Positions 1-10,853 of a stretch of 64,000 nucleotides of DNA are shown piece by piece. Numbering within the stretch: the first letter of the stretch is position 1; each line of letters opens with the position of its first letter. Location: the NCBI GenBank assembly GCA_947645195.1, contig CANSGD010000144.1, forward strand, positions 5,119,001-5,183,000, written 5' to 3'. This DNA comes from Patellifolia procumbens (taxonomy: Eukaryota > Streptophyta > Magnoliopsida > Caryophyllales > Amaranthaceae). The notes beneath the pieces were generated by a model that worked only from the letters and a program-made list of their open reading frames with translations, had not been told where the DNA came from and made no database searches. Position numbers and translations under genes: made by a program.

Positions 1-595
1 GGTTGTTCTCAGAAGCCGGAAACGTTGCACGTATTCGAATGGAGACGCTCTATTGTATTAGCAGGTTTACTGTATTGTCTGCTTTTGTGTGATGAATGCA
101 CTAATTTTGTAACTCTTGTGTACCACTTGAACTTCTGCAGAATTGGGAAGTTGTATGTTACTACCCTCCCCCCTCAAAAAGGTGGTCATTACTCATTTGT
201 ATATATCAGAGATGGGGGAAAATAAATTCGCATTAGGCAGTAAAGGATCTTTAAGAAGGAAAATAGACAAAAGAGGCTGGGGTTATAAATTGTGCAAAAA
301 ACTAAAAAAAAAATGGAGCAAAGAAATTACCCATACCTGTTTATTTATTTTTTTAAAAAGAATATTTTATTGTGTTAGTGAAAAAATTCTAATGATTGTT
401 ATTGGTTCCTCACTTTCCATTGATAATTAAATTTATGTTTACATTATATACTACTGATTCTTTTAAGACCAAGGAGAATACATTAATATAACTAGGTCAT
501 ATGAAACTTATTCCAATTAAAATTTATATCATATGTTGGTACATTTATAGAATAACTCAAACAATTAAGCGTTGAATAGTTTGTATTAACCTATT
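1..595. other. A+T-rich sequence, no gene recognised
   Basis: Two short open frames begin here (from 25 and 143), but they have no recognisable motif and look like chance frames. I see no terminal repeats and no target duplication. The stretch probably belongs to old transposon sequence that I cannot classify. Confidence 0.5.
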
Positions 596-1445
596 AAATT
601 TGGTTTTGATAATGACAAACTAAAGTACAAGTAATTAAGTAACAAGGTTTATGAGTTTATATATATGTTGTGTGCAAGAATCATTGTGGAAAGTTGTGCC
701 TAAAGCGTTCAACTTGTTTAATCGTTTAATCCTTGGAAGTTTCTAGAAACAAAGCGTTTATATTTGGAACAAGACAAAGATAAAAGGTGTGTAAGGTTAT
801 TCTTTGAAGAACAAAGAAAATACTCAAGTTAAGATCAAAATGAAAAAACTTAATCAAGATTGGAGTGAAGATGTTCCTATACAATGAAGAATCAAATATG
901 GAATGAAGATTTATATTACACTAGGTTATATAACATATCATGGCATCTTAGGAACATAACTTGACACTTGGTCTTGGGAAAACATAATGGAAAATCACCA
1001 AAAACGAGTCTACAGGAACACATAAGTAAATCTGAACATTGAAACTATATTTTAGAGTAGTAAATATGTCACTAGTTATTTTACTAACTAGTTTGGATCC
1101 AAGTACTAGTACTTACGAAATTAGTTTGGAAATTATTTTAAATCAGATTTTTAGTTATTTAAAATAAAGAAAACATTTTCTTGAATATTTTTTAAAATAA
1201 AGAAAATTATGCTAATTAATATAGGATTAGAATTTTGGTCTTAATTAAAATAAATAAAATTTAAAACGAGTACATGTTCATATTACTTAATCAATTAACT
1301 TATCCTCCAAGTCTTCTAAGCCACGTTTATGTTATACGTTCATTTTGGTAGTGGAGCTAGTGTGTTCTTGTTTCCCAGGTAATTTGGTGTATCTTGGGAT
1401 AATGACTTCTTTATTAGAGGATATGATTGCAAATTTCCAGAAGTT
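596..1445 (+). mobile_element. LTR fragment, copia-like, related to 24925-26275
   Basis: The stretch near 811-910 (AAGAACAAAGAAAATACT, then GAGTGAAGATGTTCC, then TGGAATGAAGATT) closely parallels 25021-25130 in the same order and strand. That second copy sits inside a copia remnant and reads like a solo LTR. This copy has no clear TG or CA terminus and no flanking duplication, so it is an eroded fragment. It carries no coding region. The family is not certain; a SIRE-type copia LTR is the best guess. Confidence 0.4.
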
Positions 1446-1465
1446 GAATAAGTTTACGTGTGTAA

Positions 1466-2340
1466 ACAACAACAACAACAACTACTACTACTACTACTAA
1501 TACTACTAAGTCTTATTCCCAAAGTGATTTGGGGTCGGCTAACATGAATCGTCAACTGAAACCGTTGCCAAAGGAGATGGCATCGACAAAAGTGATAAAA
1601 AGTTTTTAAAAGGTTTAAGTTTTAAGAATTTTTAAATAAGTTTTTGAAAACAAGGTTTACACCAAAAAGTTTTACAAAAGGTTTTCAACAAAAAGTTTTA
1701 AGACCAACACAATTGAGAAAAACAAGTAAATGCAGTATCACACCCCTTCATCCACATGGATTCTGCCCCTCCACCCACTTCTATCCAACGCCATGCTCTC
1801 CTCAATCTCAAGTAGCCTCATATCACTTTTAATTACCTTCATCCAGGTCAACTTAGGTCTTCCCCTACCCCTTACAATTTGATTACTCCTCCACTGTTCA
1901 ATTCTTCTCACTGGTGAATCACCTGATCTCCTTTTCACATGACCAAACCATCTTAACCGGTTCTCCCTCATCTTTTCTTCAATGGATGAAACTCCAACTT
2001 TTTCCCCGAATCACTTCATTTCTTAACCGGTCCTTCCTTGTGTGACCACACATCCACCACAACATACGCATCTCCACCACGTTCATAAGATGAACGTGGC
2101 ATTGTTTCACCGCCTAACATTCGGTGCCATATAACAAAGCATGCCTAATTGCCGTACGGTAGAACTTTCCCTTCAATCTTTTGGGAATGCCGGAATCACA
2201 AAGGAACCCGGTAGCGCTTTTCCACTTTAACCAACCCGCGTTAATTCTATGAGCCACGTCTCCATCCAGTTCTCCATCCTTTTGGAGATTGGATACAAGG
2301 TAACGGAAGACGTTTCATCCTTGAACCACTTTTAATGTGG
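1466..2340 (-). mobile_element. RTE-type LINE, 3' end fragment
   Basis: On the minus strand, 1738-1971 encodes the C-terminal tail typical of plant RTE-like non-LTR retrotransposon proteins: MRENRLRWFGHVKRR, then VRGRGRPKLTWMKVI, then ALDRSGWRGRIHVDE. Upstream codons to about 2340 keep the family's preceding segment (an ECWA-type motif, then MRMLWWMCGHTRKD) but are frameshifted. The 3' end runs into CAA and CTA trinucleotide repeats at 1466-1500, fitting the simple-repeat tails of RTE elements. The endonuclease and most of the reverse transcriptase are missing, so this is a dead 5'-truncated copy. A second copy lies at 61126-61826. Confidence 0.75.
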
Positions 2341-2457
2341 TATATGAATTGTTTATAATATCTTAGTCAAACTATAATATACTAATATTATGTAAATAAT
2401 AGTACTAAAACTTAAAAAGAGTTTTAAATTAATTGAGACGTTATAGAGGGTAACATA

Positions 2458-3043
2458 TAGGAATGTCAATGGGGCGGGGCGGGGCGGGGCGGGGCGGATG
2501 TTGGCATTCCTATCCCCATCCCCGCCTAAAAACCTCATCCCCATCCCCGCCCCATCACCCATGGCGGGGGAAAATCTTGTCCCCATCCCCGCCCTAACGG
2601 GGACAAGATAAAATCTATCCCCGCCCCATCCCCGCGCGAATCCCCGCACCCGCCCCATCCCCGCGCGAATCCCCGCCCAATCTATTAGGGTTAAGGGAGA
2701 GGAAAAACAAAAAGCTTAAAAGTACTTTTGGATTTTAGCCTTTGGGCCATTGGAAAATAAAAGTATCAAATGAAATCAGTAAACAACTAATAACATTTAA
2801 GATTTTAGGCATTTGGAGAATACATATGGCGGGGCTCAGACGGGGCGGGTGGGGATGGGGCGGGGCGGGCGGGGATGAGGCGGGGCGGGTATGGACTAAC
2901 ATCCACCCCCGCCCCATTACCCATGGCGGGGATGGTTTTCATCCCGATCCCCGCCCCATCCCCGCGAAACCTTCCCCCATCCCCACCTAACTGGAATAGG
3001 TGCGGGGCGGGTGTCCACAAAACCCGCGCCACTGACATCCCTA
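2458..3043. mobile_element. GC-rich hAT-type MITE with 8-bp target duplication
   Basis: The termini TAGGAATGTCA and TGACATCCCTA are inverted repeats. The flanking 8 bp GTAACATA occurs exactly at 2450-2457 and again at 3044-3051. An 8-bp duplication with TAGGRATGTCA ends fits the hAT superfamily. Inside are GGGGC runs near the left end and many CCCCATCCCCGCC-like blocks and their complements, so each half can fold on itself. The composition contrasts sharply with the A+T-rich surroundings. It encodes nothing; the short frames here are low-complexity reads of the G/C repeats. Confidence 0.82.
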
Positions 3044-3051
3044 GTAACATA

Positions 3052-3302
3052 TTATCTTAGCGAAGAGGGTAACTAGTCTTATGATTGTAGGAAATTAATG
3101 CATTGCGAAAATTGGTATACATCATGTGTACTCGGAAACAAGACTGATGTTTTTTCATTTTAAAGTCTGATCTCAATTTTAAATTTCAAAATCTCTTCTT
3201 CTCAACTCTTAGACATCTTTACAGTTTTGATTTCATTTTAGGTTGTTTATTATTAATTGTTATTGCTTTATCTTTAAGACTTGTGAGTTCACTTATAAGA
3301 TA
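3052..3302. other. Unclassified A+T-rich spacer
   Basis: Between the hAT MITE and the Helitron cluster I see no open frame of interest, repeat end or RNA gene. Confidence 0.5.
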
Positions 3303-3515
3303 CTAGCCCTATATGCACGCGATGCTTGCAGAGTCATGTAAAATTTTATATAAATAATATAAAGTTTTGTTTATTTAATGTATTTTGCATTTTTATTCAA
3401 AATAAAAACTGAATAGTTAGTTATGGAGAGAGAGTTGTTCCACTAAAATAGGAATTAAAAAAAAGATTAATAATGATTTTTGTTGTCCCCCACCTCTTCA
3501 CTTATAGAATAGAGA
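3303..3515 (-). mobile_element. Short non-autonomous Helitron
   Basis: Read on the minus strand, the 5' end is TCTCTATTCTATAAGTGAAG, close to the 5' end of the Helitron at 34917. The 3' end is GCATCGCGTGCATATAGGG followed by CTAG, with a short GC-rich imperfect palindrome just before the CTRR terminus. The flanking bases are A on the 5' side and T on the 3' side, as expected for insertion between A and T without duplication. It is too small to encode a Rep/helicase. Confidence 0.62.
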
Positions 3516-4125
3516 TAAGACTCAAATGCACGCGATGCCTATAAAACAGGTGGAATAGCCGCTCTGGTGCAAATATAGGGCAGAGGCAAGAAAACAAACC
3601 GACTATAGGAAAGTGATAGCTCAATCAGTAATGAAATAAAATTAATTGCTAGTTTATTCATAAACGTTTAGACGCTTTTCAGTAAAAAATTTGATTAGTA
3701 AATTGGTTCATTATCTAATTAGTTAAGTCAATTGAATGTTCTTTTTCATTTTGATGCCTCATCTTCTTTCTTTATATTATACTAAATTTGAATGCACCCG
3801 ATGCGTCTAAGCCTATAAAGTTCTTTATAAAAATATAATAGTCATTGGAAACGAGAAGATAAGAAGATTACGGATATGAGAAGAGGAAGAATGATAATTT
3901 ATTTAGGTAACTTATTTTCTAAAATAAAAACTGCAAAAATAATTATTTATAGAGACATAATTATGCTTATTAATAGGAATTAGAAAATAATAATAATGTT
4001 AATTTTTTGGTGCCCTATCGGCTTCCTTAGTTCCCTTATTGAATAGTGATATACATATAATAGTTCACTTTTTAAAAAGGATTAGGTGTGTCGGTGCCCC
4101 CGATGTACTCAAACAATGGCTCGAA
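3516..4125 (-). mobile_element. Head-to-tail Helitron remnants
   Basis: After the intact-looking Helitron come further minus-strand 3'-type ends: ATGCACGCGATGC near 3527, ATGCACCCGATGCG near 3793, and a degenerate GCCCCCGATGT near 4096. Degraded 5'-type ends (the CTTC and CCCTTATT stretches near 3757 and 4037-4047) alternate with them. The order suggests two or more related small Helitrons inserted into each other's ends and then decayed. Exact borders cannot be fixed by eye. Confidence 0.4.
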
Positions 4126-4389
4126 CAATTACATATTCCCTTCGTTTATTTTTAATGGTTACACTATACCTTTTTACGCTTGTTAATGCAAATGTGTGAA
4201 CATATTGAATCTTGTATTTGTAAAAATTATAAAAAATGATATTCCAAAAGTATCTATTGACACGAATCAAACAAGCTCCCAAATGAATATATTTTTCCTT
4301 GCCTGTAAATCATAAATGATAGCTAAATTGGAAATTGTGAATAGTGTTAAAAGTCAAAATTTAAGGCTTGTAAAAGTCAACTCTTAGTT

Positions 4390-5060
4390 TTCCCAAGAGT
4401 CTCATATCGGCCAAGGGAGGGGATCTTCCTTTGTTAATATATCCCCTCCTTTCCTCATGCGCTAGAGTTGTTACGTGTTAGTATGTGGTGCTTTTATGTT
4501 TGGACTTCTTGTACTTGACCTTCCTACTAGACATACGTGCATGCACCAGCCGTCGAGACTGGACCAAGTCGCGCAGCTGTGGGAATTAGAGCTGAGTTGA
4601 ACTTTATTTTTGGACCTGGGTCGGGTTGGTGTAGCGGGCTGTAATGTTTTACCATTACAATATTTATGGCAGTCTATTATTTACTCTAGCCATCTATTTG
4701 CCTTCCATTTCGGGGTCTGATTTTTTTGCTATAAAATCATACCCCTTCTTCAGTCAAACACACAAAATACTCTTCACTTCTTGTTCTCTAAATCTGGGTG
4801 GGTTCCTTTTTTCCACAGCCTAGTGACATTTTGGTTTCGCTGCGTAAACCTTGAGAATATTTCGGCCAGTCGCGACTACTATCATGGTCGGACTGTAACT
4901 GTTTTCAAGTTAGTAATCTCCTACCACGTTACAACCTTGAAACTTGTTAAATCTTAGCTATTGCAACACTTTTGTTCTAACGTAGCCTACGTAGGTGATC
5001 TGGAATCGACCTGCTGCTGCTATACAATATGGGGTCTGATTTTTTGTAGCTGCTCAATTA
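4390..5060 (+). mobile_element. LTR-like fragment with TATA box
   Basis: The sequence holds AGTCTCATATCGGCCAAGGG followed by GGATCTTCC and TATATCCCCTCC, a run typical of plant LTRs. A TATAAA box near 4731 is followed by a C/A-rich start region. No internal region, primer site or second LTR follows, so this is a solo or truncated LTR. A host promoter is the alternative, but no gene lies downstream. Confidence 0.33.
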
Positions 5061-5440
5061 ACATGAAGACAATCCAAGGGAAAGGTTACATCGATCGATC
5101 ATGTGGCTATGTTTTGGTTTTCCTGGGCATAACTAGAATTGGTAGTTACAAGTTTTTATTGATACTAATATATCGGTGGGGTTTGCAGCATATACACAAA
5201 AGAAGGGTTGAAAGAGACAAAATGTAACATCAAGTTCTTGGTACTTGTTGAGACTACACGTCAAATAGTTAACAGACTAAGCGTGTGTTATTTCCAAAAC
5301 AAATAATTATCGTGGTAAATTCTATACTGCAAATTTTATGTAGTATGTTATAAATGTATATATTTTTTTATATTTTAAAATTTATGTTCTATCCAGTAAA
5401 TTTCTAAAGGTGGGTCTAATATTTTTTCTCAATTTAAACT

Positions 5441-5700
5441 CAACCTTTTGTAAAATTACCAAAATATTCCTAAAATATCCTAAATTTTTTTATCCTCACC
5501 ATTAATGATACTCTTACGTTTAAGAAGGTATTTTGAGCGGTTAACTCCAAAAGTGAAAATGAGGATTACACAATCTTTTGAAAAATTACAAAAATATTCC
5601 TAAGATATCTCAAAAAAAATTATCCTCACCATTAATGATGCTCTTACATTCAAGAAGGTATTTTGACCAGTTAACTCCAAAAGTAAAAATGAGGATTAGC
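5441..5700 (+). repeat. Tandem duplication, two 130-bp units
   Basis: Unit one is 5441-5570 and unit two 5571-5700. Each runs from CAA-CTTTTG through TATCCTCACCATTAATGAT and AAGAAGGTATTTTGA to GAGGATTA. They differ by scattered substitutions and small indels, so the duplication is not recent. The 118-residue frame starting at 5578 lies over unit two and has no recognisable domain. Confidence 0.85.
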
Positions 5701-5939
5701 TTCGTCCCTAAAACTCGCAAAGTATTAGCGATGTTAAAAGTACTAACGCAACTAAACATAGTATTCTGTATTCTCAATGGATTTCTAAATTTGAAACTTC
5801 ACAAATTTCTTCTCCCCATGCTATTAGAATATATGAAAATAGGTTGTATATATATATTATTAATATTTATTCATGTAGATATTATCACATTCTTAGAAGA
5901 TAATATCTCATGTAATCTCTTAGTTAGACTCTAGTGAAT

Positions 5940-6985
5940 GGGCCTGTTCTGTTCCACTTATATTCAATTCAGTTCAGTTCAGCTCAGCTCTAATAAGTTC
6001 AGTTCAGTTCAGCTCCAATAAGTTCAGTTCAGTTCCATTCATTATTTAACCATTTTGTTTATTATTATAATTATTATTGGTCTAATTTATTTTACTCATT
6101 ATTGTTATTATTATTATTATTAAATATTATTATAATTATAATTATTAATTATTATTTCTATTTTTATATATATTTTTGTTATCATATCTTTAGTCATTAT
6201 TATTATTATTGTTATGGCTGAACATGGTTTAGATTGGTGCGCGGTTTAACCAAATTTCATGTCAATACGAGTATTCTAATTTGCAATTGTTGTTTTATTT
6301 CACCGACTAGATATTCATTATTACATCATACAAATAAGTTACAAAAAGCTACAAGATATTAAAAATTGACAAAGTCTCTAATAATACCGGGGTACTATTT
6401 AAGGTACAACATCGTCGTTACGTTGAATATTAAAGATGCTTTGGCGGTTTGCGGTGGGGTTTGGTTTATAAATATTATAGACCAACCCACCACAAATCAT
6501 GGTTTGGTTATGAACACACACCAACCGATATTTTAAGCTAATTATTATTATAATGATAATATTAATTTAGACATTATTGTTATCATACCATCATCATCAA
6601 GTATTAATATATTAATACTAATATTAGTAATTACTCATTATTAGTTATTATAATTTTTAAAATTAATTTATCATTAGTACTATTATTTATAACTATCATT
6701 TAATAATATCAAAAATAATATTATCATTATTCATTTAATATTATTCTAAATTATTTCTTATTACTTAGAATTATAATTACTTATTATTTAATATTCATAA
6801 TAATTATTATTTACTTATTATTTGTATATTTATTAAAATTCAGTTCAGTTCATCTCCAATAAGTTCAGTTCAGTTCAGCTCCAATCAGTTCAGCTCAGTT
6901 CAGTTCCAATAAGTTCAGTTCAGTTCAGCTCCAATAAGTTCACTTCAGTTCAGTTCAGCTAGAATTAGACAAAGAGAACAAGCCC
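5940..6985. mobile_element. Long CTGAA-rich Tourist-type element (copy 1)
   Basis: The ends GGGCCTGTTCTGTT and AACAAGCCC are inverted. Next to both ends lie tandem GTTCAGTTCAG and CTCCAATAAGTTCAG repeats. The interior is almost pure A/T with TTATTATTA runs and a middle GCGGTTTGCGGTGGGG block, shared with the copies at 40139, 45159 and 59749. It has no coding capacity. The target duplication is not clean here, unlike in the sister copies, which show TAA. Confidence 0.62.
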
Positions 6986-6986
6986 T

Positions 6987-7064
6987 ATATTGTTAAAATG
7001 TATATCATTTATGGTGAAGGAATATATTATATTTCACTATTAATGATTTACATCTTAACAATAT
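6987..7064. mobile_element. 78-bp hairpin, MITE-like
   Basis: ATATTGTTAAAATGTATATC at the left pairs imperfectly with TTACATCTTAACAATAT at the right, leaving a short loop. It lies exactly between a Tourist and a Stowaway element. It may be the remaining loop of the outer foldback element rather than a separate transposon. Confidence 0.45.
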
Positions 7065-7065
7065 A

Positions 7066-7324
7066 CTTCCTCTGTTTATAAACAAGTGACACACTTCATG
7101 TTTTCAAGTTTGCCAATGCACTTTTTTAAACATTAATATCTGCTATTATTGATAACAAAAAATTATAAAAAGTTGATATTAAAAAATTCTCATTGAGACG
7201 AATCTAACAAGATCCCATATGACTATATGTTTTTCTAAAATGTAAATCTCCAAAATTAATTAAAGTCTAAATTGTGAATAATAAACACTATGCAAATGTG
7301 TCACTTATTTAGAAACGGAAAAAG
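7066..7324. mobile_element. Stowaway-like MITE
   Basis: Terminal CTTCCTCTGTTTATAAACAA is inverted against TTATTTAGAAACGGAAAAAG, with TA on both sides. Subterminal GTGACACA and TGTGTCAC also pair. Ends of the CTYCCTCCGT type and TA duplication are those of Tc1/mariner-derived Stowaway elements. Non-coding. Confidence 0.72.
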
Positions 7325-7343
7325 TATACAAGACTCTAACTAA

Positions 7344-7569
7344 GGCCCTGTTCAGTTCAACTTATTTTTACTGAACTGAACTTATTTTTGCTGAACTGAA
7401 CTTATTTTTACTGATTCATGTTGTTTTTTCTTCTTTGCTCTACTGATTTTTACTGAACTGAACTTATTTTTACTGAACTGAACTTATTTTTGTTGAACTG
7501 AACTTATTTTTGCTGAACTGAGCTTATTTTTACTGAATATTATTATTTTAAGGTGAACTGAACAGGGCC
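7344..7569. mobile_element. Short Tourist MITE with TAA duplication
   Basis: Perfect termini GGCCCTGTTCAGTT and AACTGAACAGGGCC are flanked by TAA at 7341-7343 and 7570-7572, the PIF/Harbinger signature. The inside is a tandem array of ACTGAACTGAACTTATTTTT units. The insertion splits a sequence whose uninterrupted counterpart survives in inverted form near 5918-5929, so the empty site is visible in the same window. Confidence 0.85.
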
Positions 7570-7702
7570 TAAGAGATTACATGAGATATTATCTCCTAAA
7601 AATATGTGACAACTATAACTGATAATGTATTAATGTGTACATGATATAAATATTAATAATGAAAATATACAACCTGTTTTCATATATTTTTACACATGCT
7701 AA

Positions 7703-9213
7703 TTAAGAGAATTTTCAATGCAAAGAGTATATATTGTACAAATGGACAAGTAGTCTTGGTTCAATGGACAAGACCTAAATATGAATTGCTTTTTCAAGAT
7801 ACATTAACATATTCTAAACTGATTAACAATTGAATAATATTTCCAAAAGATTAAGATCTTGAAAAATAATATAATAGATCGAATTCAAGTCACAAAAAAT
7901 AAAACTTACAAGTGAATGAAAATTTTCATAATAGGGTACTAGGGTTCAATTATATAGTCATTTATGTCGTTCGCCTTTTATCTATATAATGACATCTTGA
8001 TTGGCATCCCAATTCCCACATACAACAAAGTTAAGTTGATTTACTGGTTTGGAAGGGCATGAGTAGTGTTGTAAATACAAGCATCATTGATTCATAATTC
8101 AATAGATTTGACCTCTCTTTTCCATATTTGAAGGGCCATCCACAAAGCGAAGAGATGGCAAATGCGTGGAGGATCCGAGTCCCCTCAGTGCCTTTTTCCA
8201 CAGTATTAGTCACTAGGCACTATGTCAATGTGCATATCCCATCTTGTGTGCCTTTTTTATATGGGAATTTGATTGTGGCAAACTCACTTTGAGTAACAAC
8301 CCAATTTTAGTATAATCGTAATTTTTGGTGGTGGTGTAAGGAAATTAATTGCAATAACAGATTATCATATTTCACAATTTTATGTAATTGTACTCCCTTG
8401 TTTCTTTTTATATTAAAATTACACTAACTAATTTAACTCATCATTTTATTCAAAAGACTCATTACTTTATTTAAAAAGGTGTTTTATTCTTTTCTTTTTA
8501 ATAAATAAGGGCATGTTCTCTTCAGCATAAAGCAAATGAAGTGAATTGAACTGAATTGATTGCAACTTAACTGAATTAAACTATAACTTCGCTGAATTTC
8601 ACAATTTGACCTTTATTGCACAAATTGGAATTTAACCCAACCTATAAATTGAAGAGGACTGAAGACTTTGATCAACAAAACTGTATTGTGTGGAATTTCA
8701 ATTTGGTGACTTTCCGATATCACCAGTGGCATTAGTTGATGTGTGTGCTTCATTTCCCTTCTTTTTCTATTTTCTTTTTTTCGATTCGTTTGGTTGATCT
8801 ATGGTTTTTCAATGATGACATGGAAGAGAAATGTGATTTTGTTAGCCCAAATTAAATTTAAAGGTTGATAGTTTTGGCCTTTTGGGTGGGTGGAGGAGAG
8901 AGAATGAGGTACGTGATGGACTGGTGGTGTTTTTGGGTGCGTGAAGGACAGAGACGGTGGGCTTAGAAGCAGGGGCGAAGAGAGGGAGGCTGGTGGGGGC
9001 GGCCAACACTCAAGGTCCAAAGATTTCAATGTATATATGGATTTTATGTAGTGTAATATCACTAAATAGATTTGACTTAGTTAGTTTTCATTACGAATAG
9101 AGTAAGCAACTCATAAAACCCGAGTTTGAATCTCTATACCAATATTTTTTTCCTTTCATACAATTTTATTTTACAAATTGTTAATTTTAGCCCCCCCATC
9201 TGAATATTCCTAG
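7703..9213. other. Intergenic stretch with a Tourist fragment near 8509-8683
   Basis: No convincing gene. From 8509, GGGCATGTTCTCTTCAGC with nearby CTGAATTGA repeats is one end of the CTGAA Tourist family, without a matching right end. A one-sided Stowaway-like end lies near 8391. The minus-strand frame at 8799-9062 is a low-complexity serine/proline read of a G-rich stretch. Confidence 0.45.
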
Positions 9214-9218
9214 CTCCG
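9181..9218 (-). mobile_element. Terminus of an older hAT-type element, split by the Athila-like insertion
   Basis: Joining 9181-9218 to 16701-16706 restores, on the minus strand, TAATGGCGGAGCTAGGAATA followed by a G run. This resembles the GGCGGAGCCAGG ends seen on many plant hAT-type elements. The LTR retrotransposon therefore landed a few bases inside this older terminus, duplicating CTCCG. Confidence 0.4.
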
Positions 9219-10841
9219 TGATAGGTTTTAGTCGTGTCACCTAATCAAAAATAAACCTACGGACCTCTAACTAGGTAGTCAGTGGAAGCAGGGTCGAATC
9301 CACAGGGAGACAGAGTTTCTAAATCAAAATTTAACCAATTCAGCTACTCCAGATGAAATCAGGAAGGAAATAATTAAACTAAAGAATAGACTACGGAAGA
9401 CTGAATAAATCGAGGATTAAACTATGGAATAAAAGTCTAGGGTATTAGGTCGGTCCACCATGCTTATACCAATCAAATAGGGTCAACTACTATCAAAACC
9501 TAAGTCAAGAGTCGGGGGATTAGAGCCTATGTTGAGCTATGGTTAAGACTCAACGCTCATAGTTCAACATACGCCGCATGTTCACTAACGTAATCAGAAC
9601 TACTGACGTGTCCTAGGCCTCTAGTCGTAAGACGGATCTGTGCAAACAACTATTAACCACAAGCAATCAATGAAATTATACACTGACATTAATTACTCAA
9701 TAAGAACAAACCACATCACAATCACCCTAATCAAGCCCTAGAAATTGATAGAAATCTAAATCACAATCATGGTATAAACATGGCTTTCCTATCTAACACC
9801 CTAGAAAGAGAACTACTCACTCATAATTGAATTGACAACAATAAGACTAATATGAAACCCTAAGAATTGCATCATGAACAATTGAATAATTAAACTAAGC
9901 AATCAAAGTAATTAAAGAGATAAAGAGTAGAGAAGAGTACCAATTAACGGAAAGCAGGAACTTTTATTGAAATCGAAATAGGTTTGATCACCTCTACATT
10001 AATCTAAAGTGTTTGAATTAAACTAAGAGCAATGTAGAATAAAACTAGACTAAAACCTAATGAAAGATGAATAAAAGATGATTGAAAGATAATGAGGAAA
10101 AGGTATTTATAATACCCCTCAAGTTCACTAAAAACGGAAACAAAAAGTGAAAAAGCGCGATAAAAGCACCAGACCCGATCGGGCCCGAGCACAGTACCCG
10201 ATCGGGTCCACATACAAATTCGCCCAACTTTACTTCTGGGCTCTGGCAGCAGCAGTGCAGCAATAAAGCGAGAAAACGGCCCACCCGATCGGGTCGGGCG
10301 GTAGTCACCCGATCGGGCCAGGCGACGAAATGTGTCAGCAAGTTCCTCTCGAAAGCAGCAGCAGAATGAGACCAAGCAGCACTCCACCCGATCGGGTCGG
10401 GCGGTGGTCACCCGATCGGGTCTGGGGACATGCTTCCTCGCCCGATGCGATCGGGCAATCCTCGCCCGATCGGGTCCGCAACTTTTATACCCGATCATAA
10501 ATACTTCGCCCGATCGGGCTATTTCTGCCCGATCAATACGCGGAAAACTCCTTTTGACTCCTTTGCTCTCTAATCTTCACGTTTAGGGGTCTTGGGACCT
10601 CCTAAACTATCCATAAAGCTCGTGAGCCACCCTACGTGCCTCATAACATCTCGTAAAGCCGTGGTTGCTTCCAAATGGCTCGGGAATAAGGAGAAAACTC
10701 CATAAAACCTGCAATTCAATACTAAAACACGAAACCACAACTGCATACGAAAGTTAGCACAAAATAGCTCCCAAGAGCTCCAATGACGCACAAATTAGCT
10801 TGTAAATAAGGGAGAAAACTCTATATAAATACGTGATATCA
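9219..10841 (-). repeat. 3' LTR of the Athila-like element
   Basis: Starts TGATAGG and ends GATATCA, so the outermost five bases TGATA and TATCA are themselves inverted. It is followed at once by the reverse-complemented polypurine tract. It contains the GATCGGG palindrome cluster (10174-10518) and no real coding region; the 164-, 94-, 84- and 73-residue frames here are repeated exactly in the other LTR. Confidence 0.93.
10174..10518. repeat. Cluster of CCCGATCGGG palindromes in the LTR
   Basis: The perfect 10-bp palindrome CCCGATCGGG occurs eight times (starting 10174, 10197, 10284, 10308, 10387, 10411, 10465, 10509). An interrupted copy (CCCGATGCGATCGGG at 10441) and half-copies near 10492 and 10530 accompany it. 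It recurs in the other LTR, 5854 bp to the right. The cluster is a G+C- and CpG-rich island in an A+T-rich LTR and could be a protein-binding or methylation-sensitive control region. That role is inference. Confidence 0.88.
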
Positions 10842-10853
10842 AACTCCCCCAAG
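10842..10853 (-). promoter_or_regulatory. Polypurine tract of the Athila-like element
   Basis: On the minus strand CTTGGGGGAGTT lies directly before the 3' LTR, where plus-strand DNA synthesis is primed. Similar TAGCTTGGGGGAG tracts occur at about 11730-11745 and 12314-12330. Confidence 0.75.

Larger units (their letters stand above)
5812..7702. mobile_element. Foldback element carrying four nested MITEs
   Basis: 5812-5935 is the inverted copy of 7329-7343 joined to 7570-7702 (AGAGATTACATGAGATATTATC, read across the join, and CAACCTRTTTTCATATAT). With the inserts removed the arms lie almost next to each other. The former loop now holds a long Tourist element (5940-6985), a small hairpin (6987-7064) and a Stowaway (7066-7324). 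A short Tourist (7344-7569) has split the right arm. Superfamily and true ends are unclear because I found no clean target duplication. Confidence 0.6.

Noticed and set aside
4441..5227. A host gene promoter with TATA box and first exon
   Set aside because: The upstream block is LTR-like, and the 88-residue frame downstream has no motif or continuation.
10004..10791. Frames of 164, 94, 84 and 73 residues with PDRV and RSG repeats, and their copies at 15858-16645
   Set aside because: They lie in the two LTRs, overlap on both strands, and their repeats come from the CCCGATCGGG palindromes.
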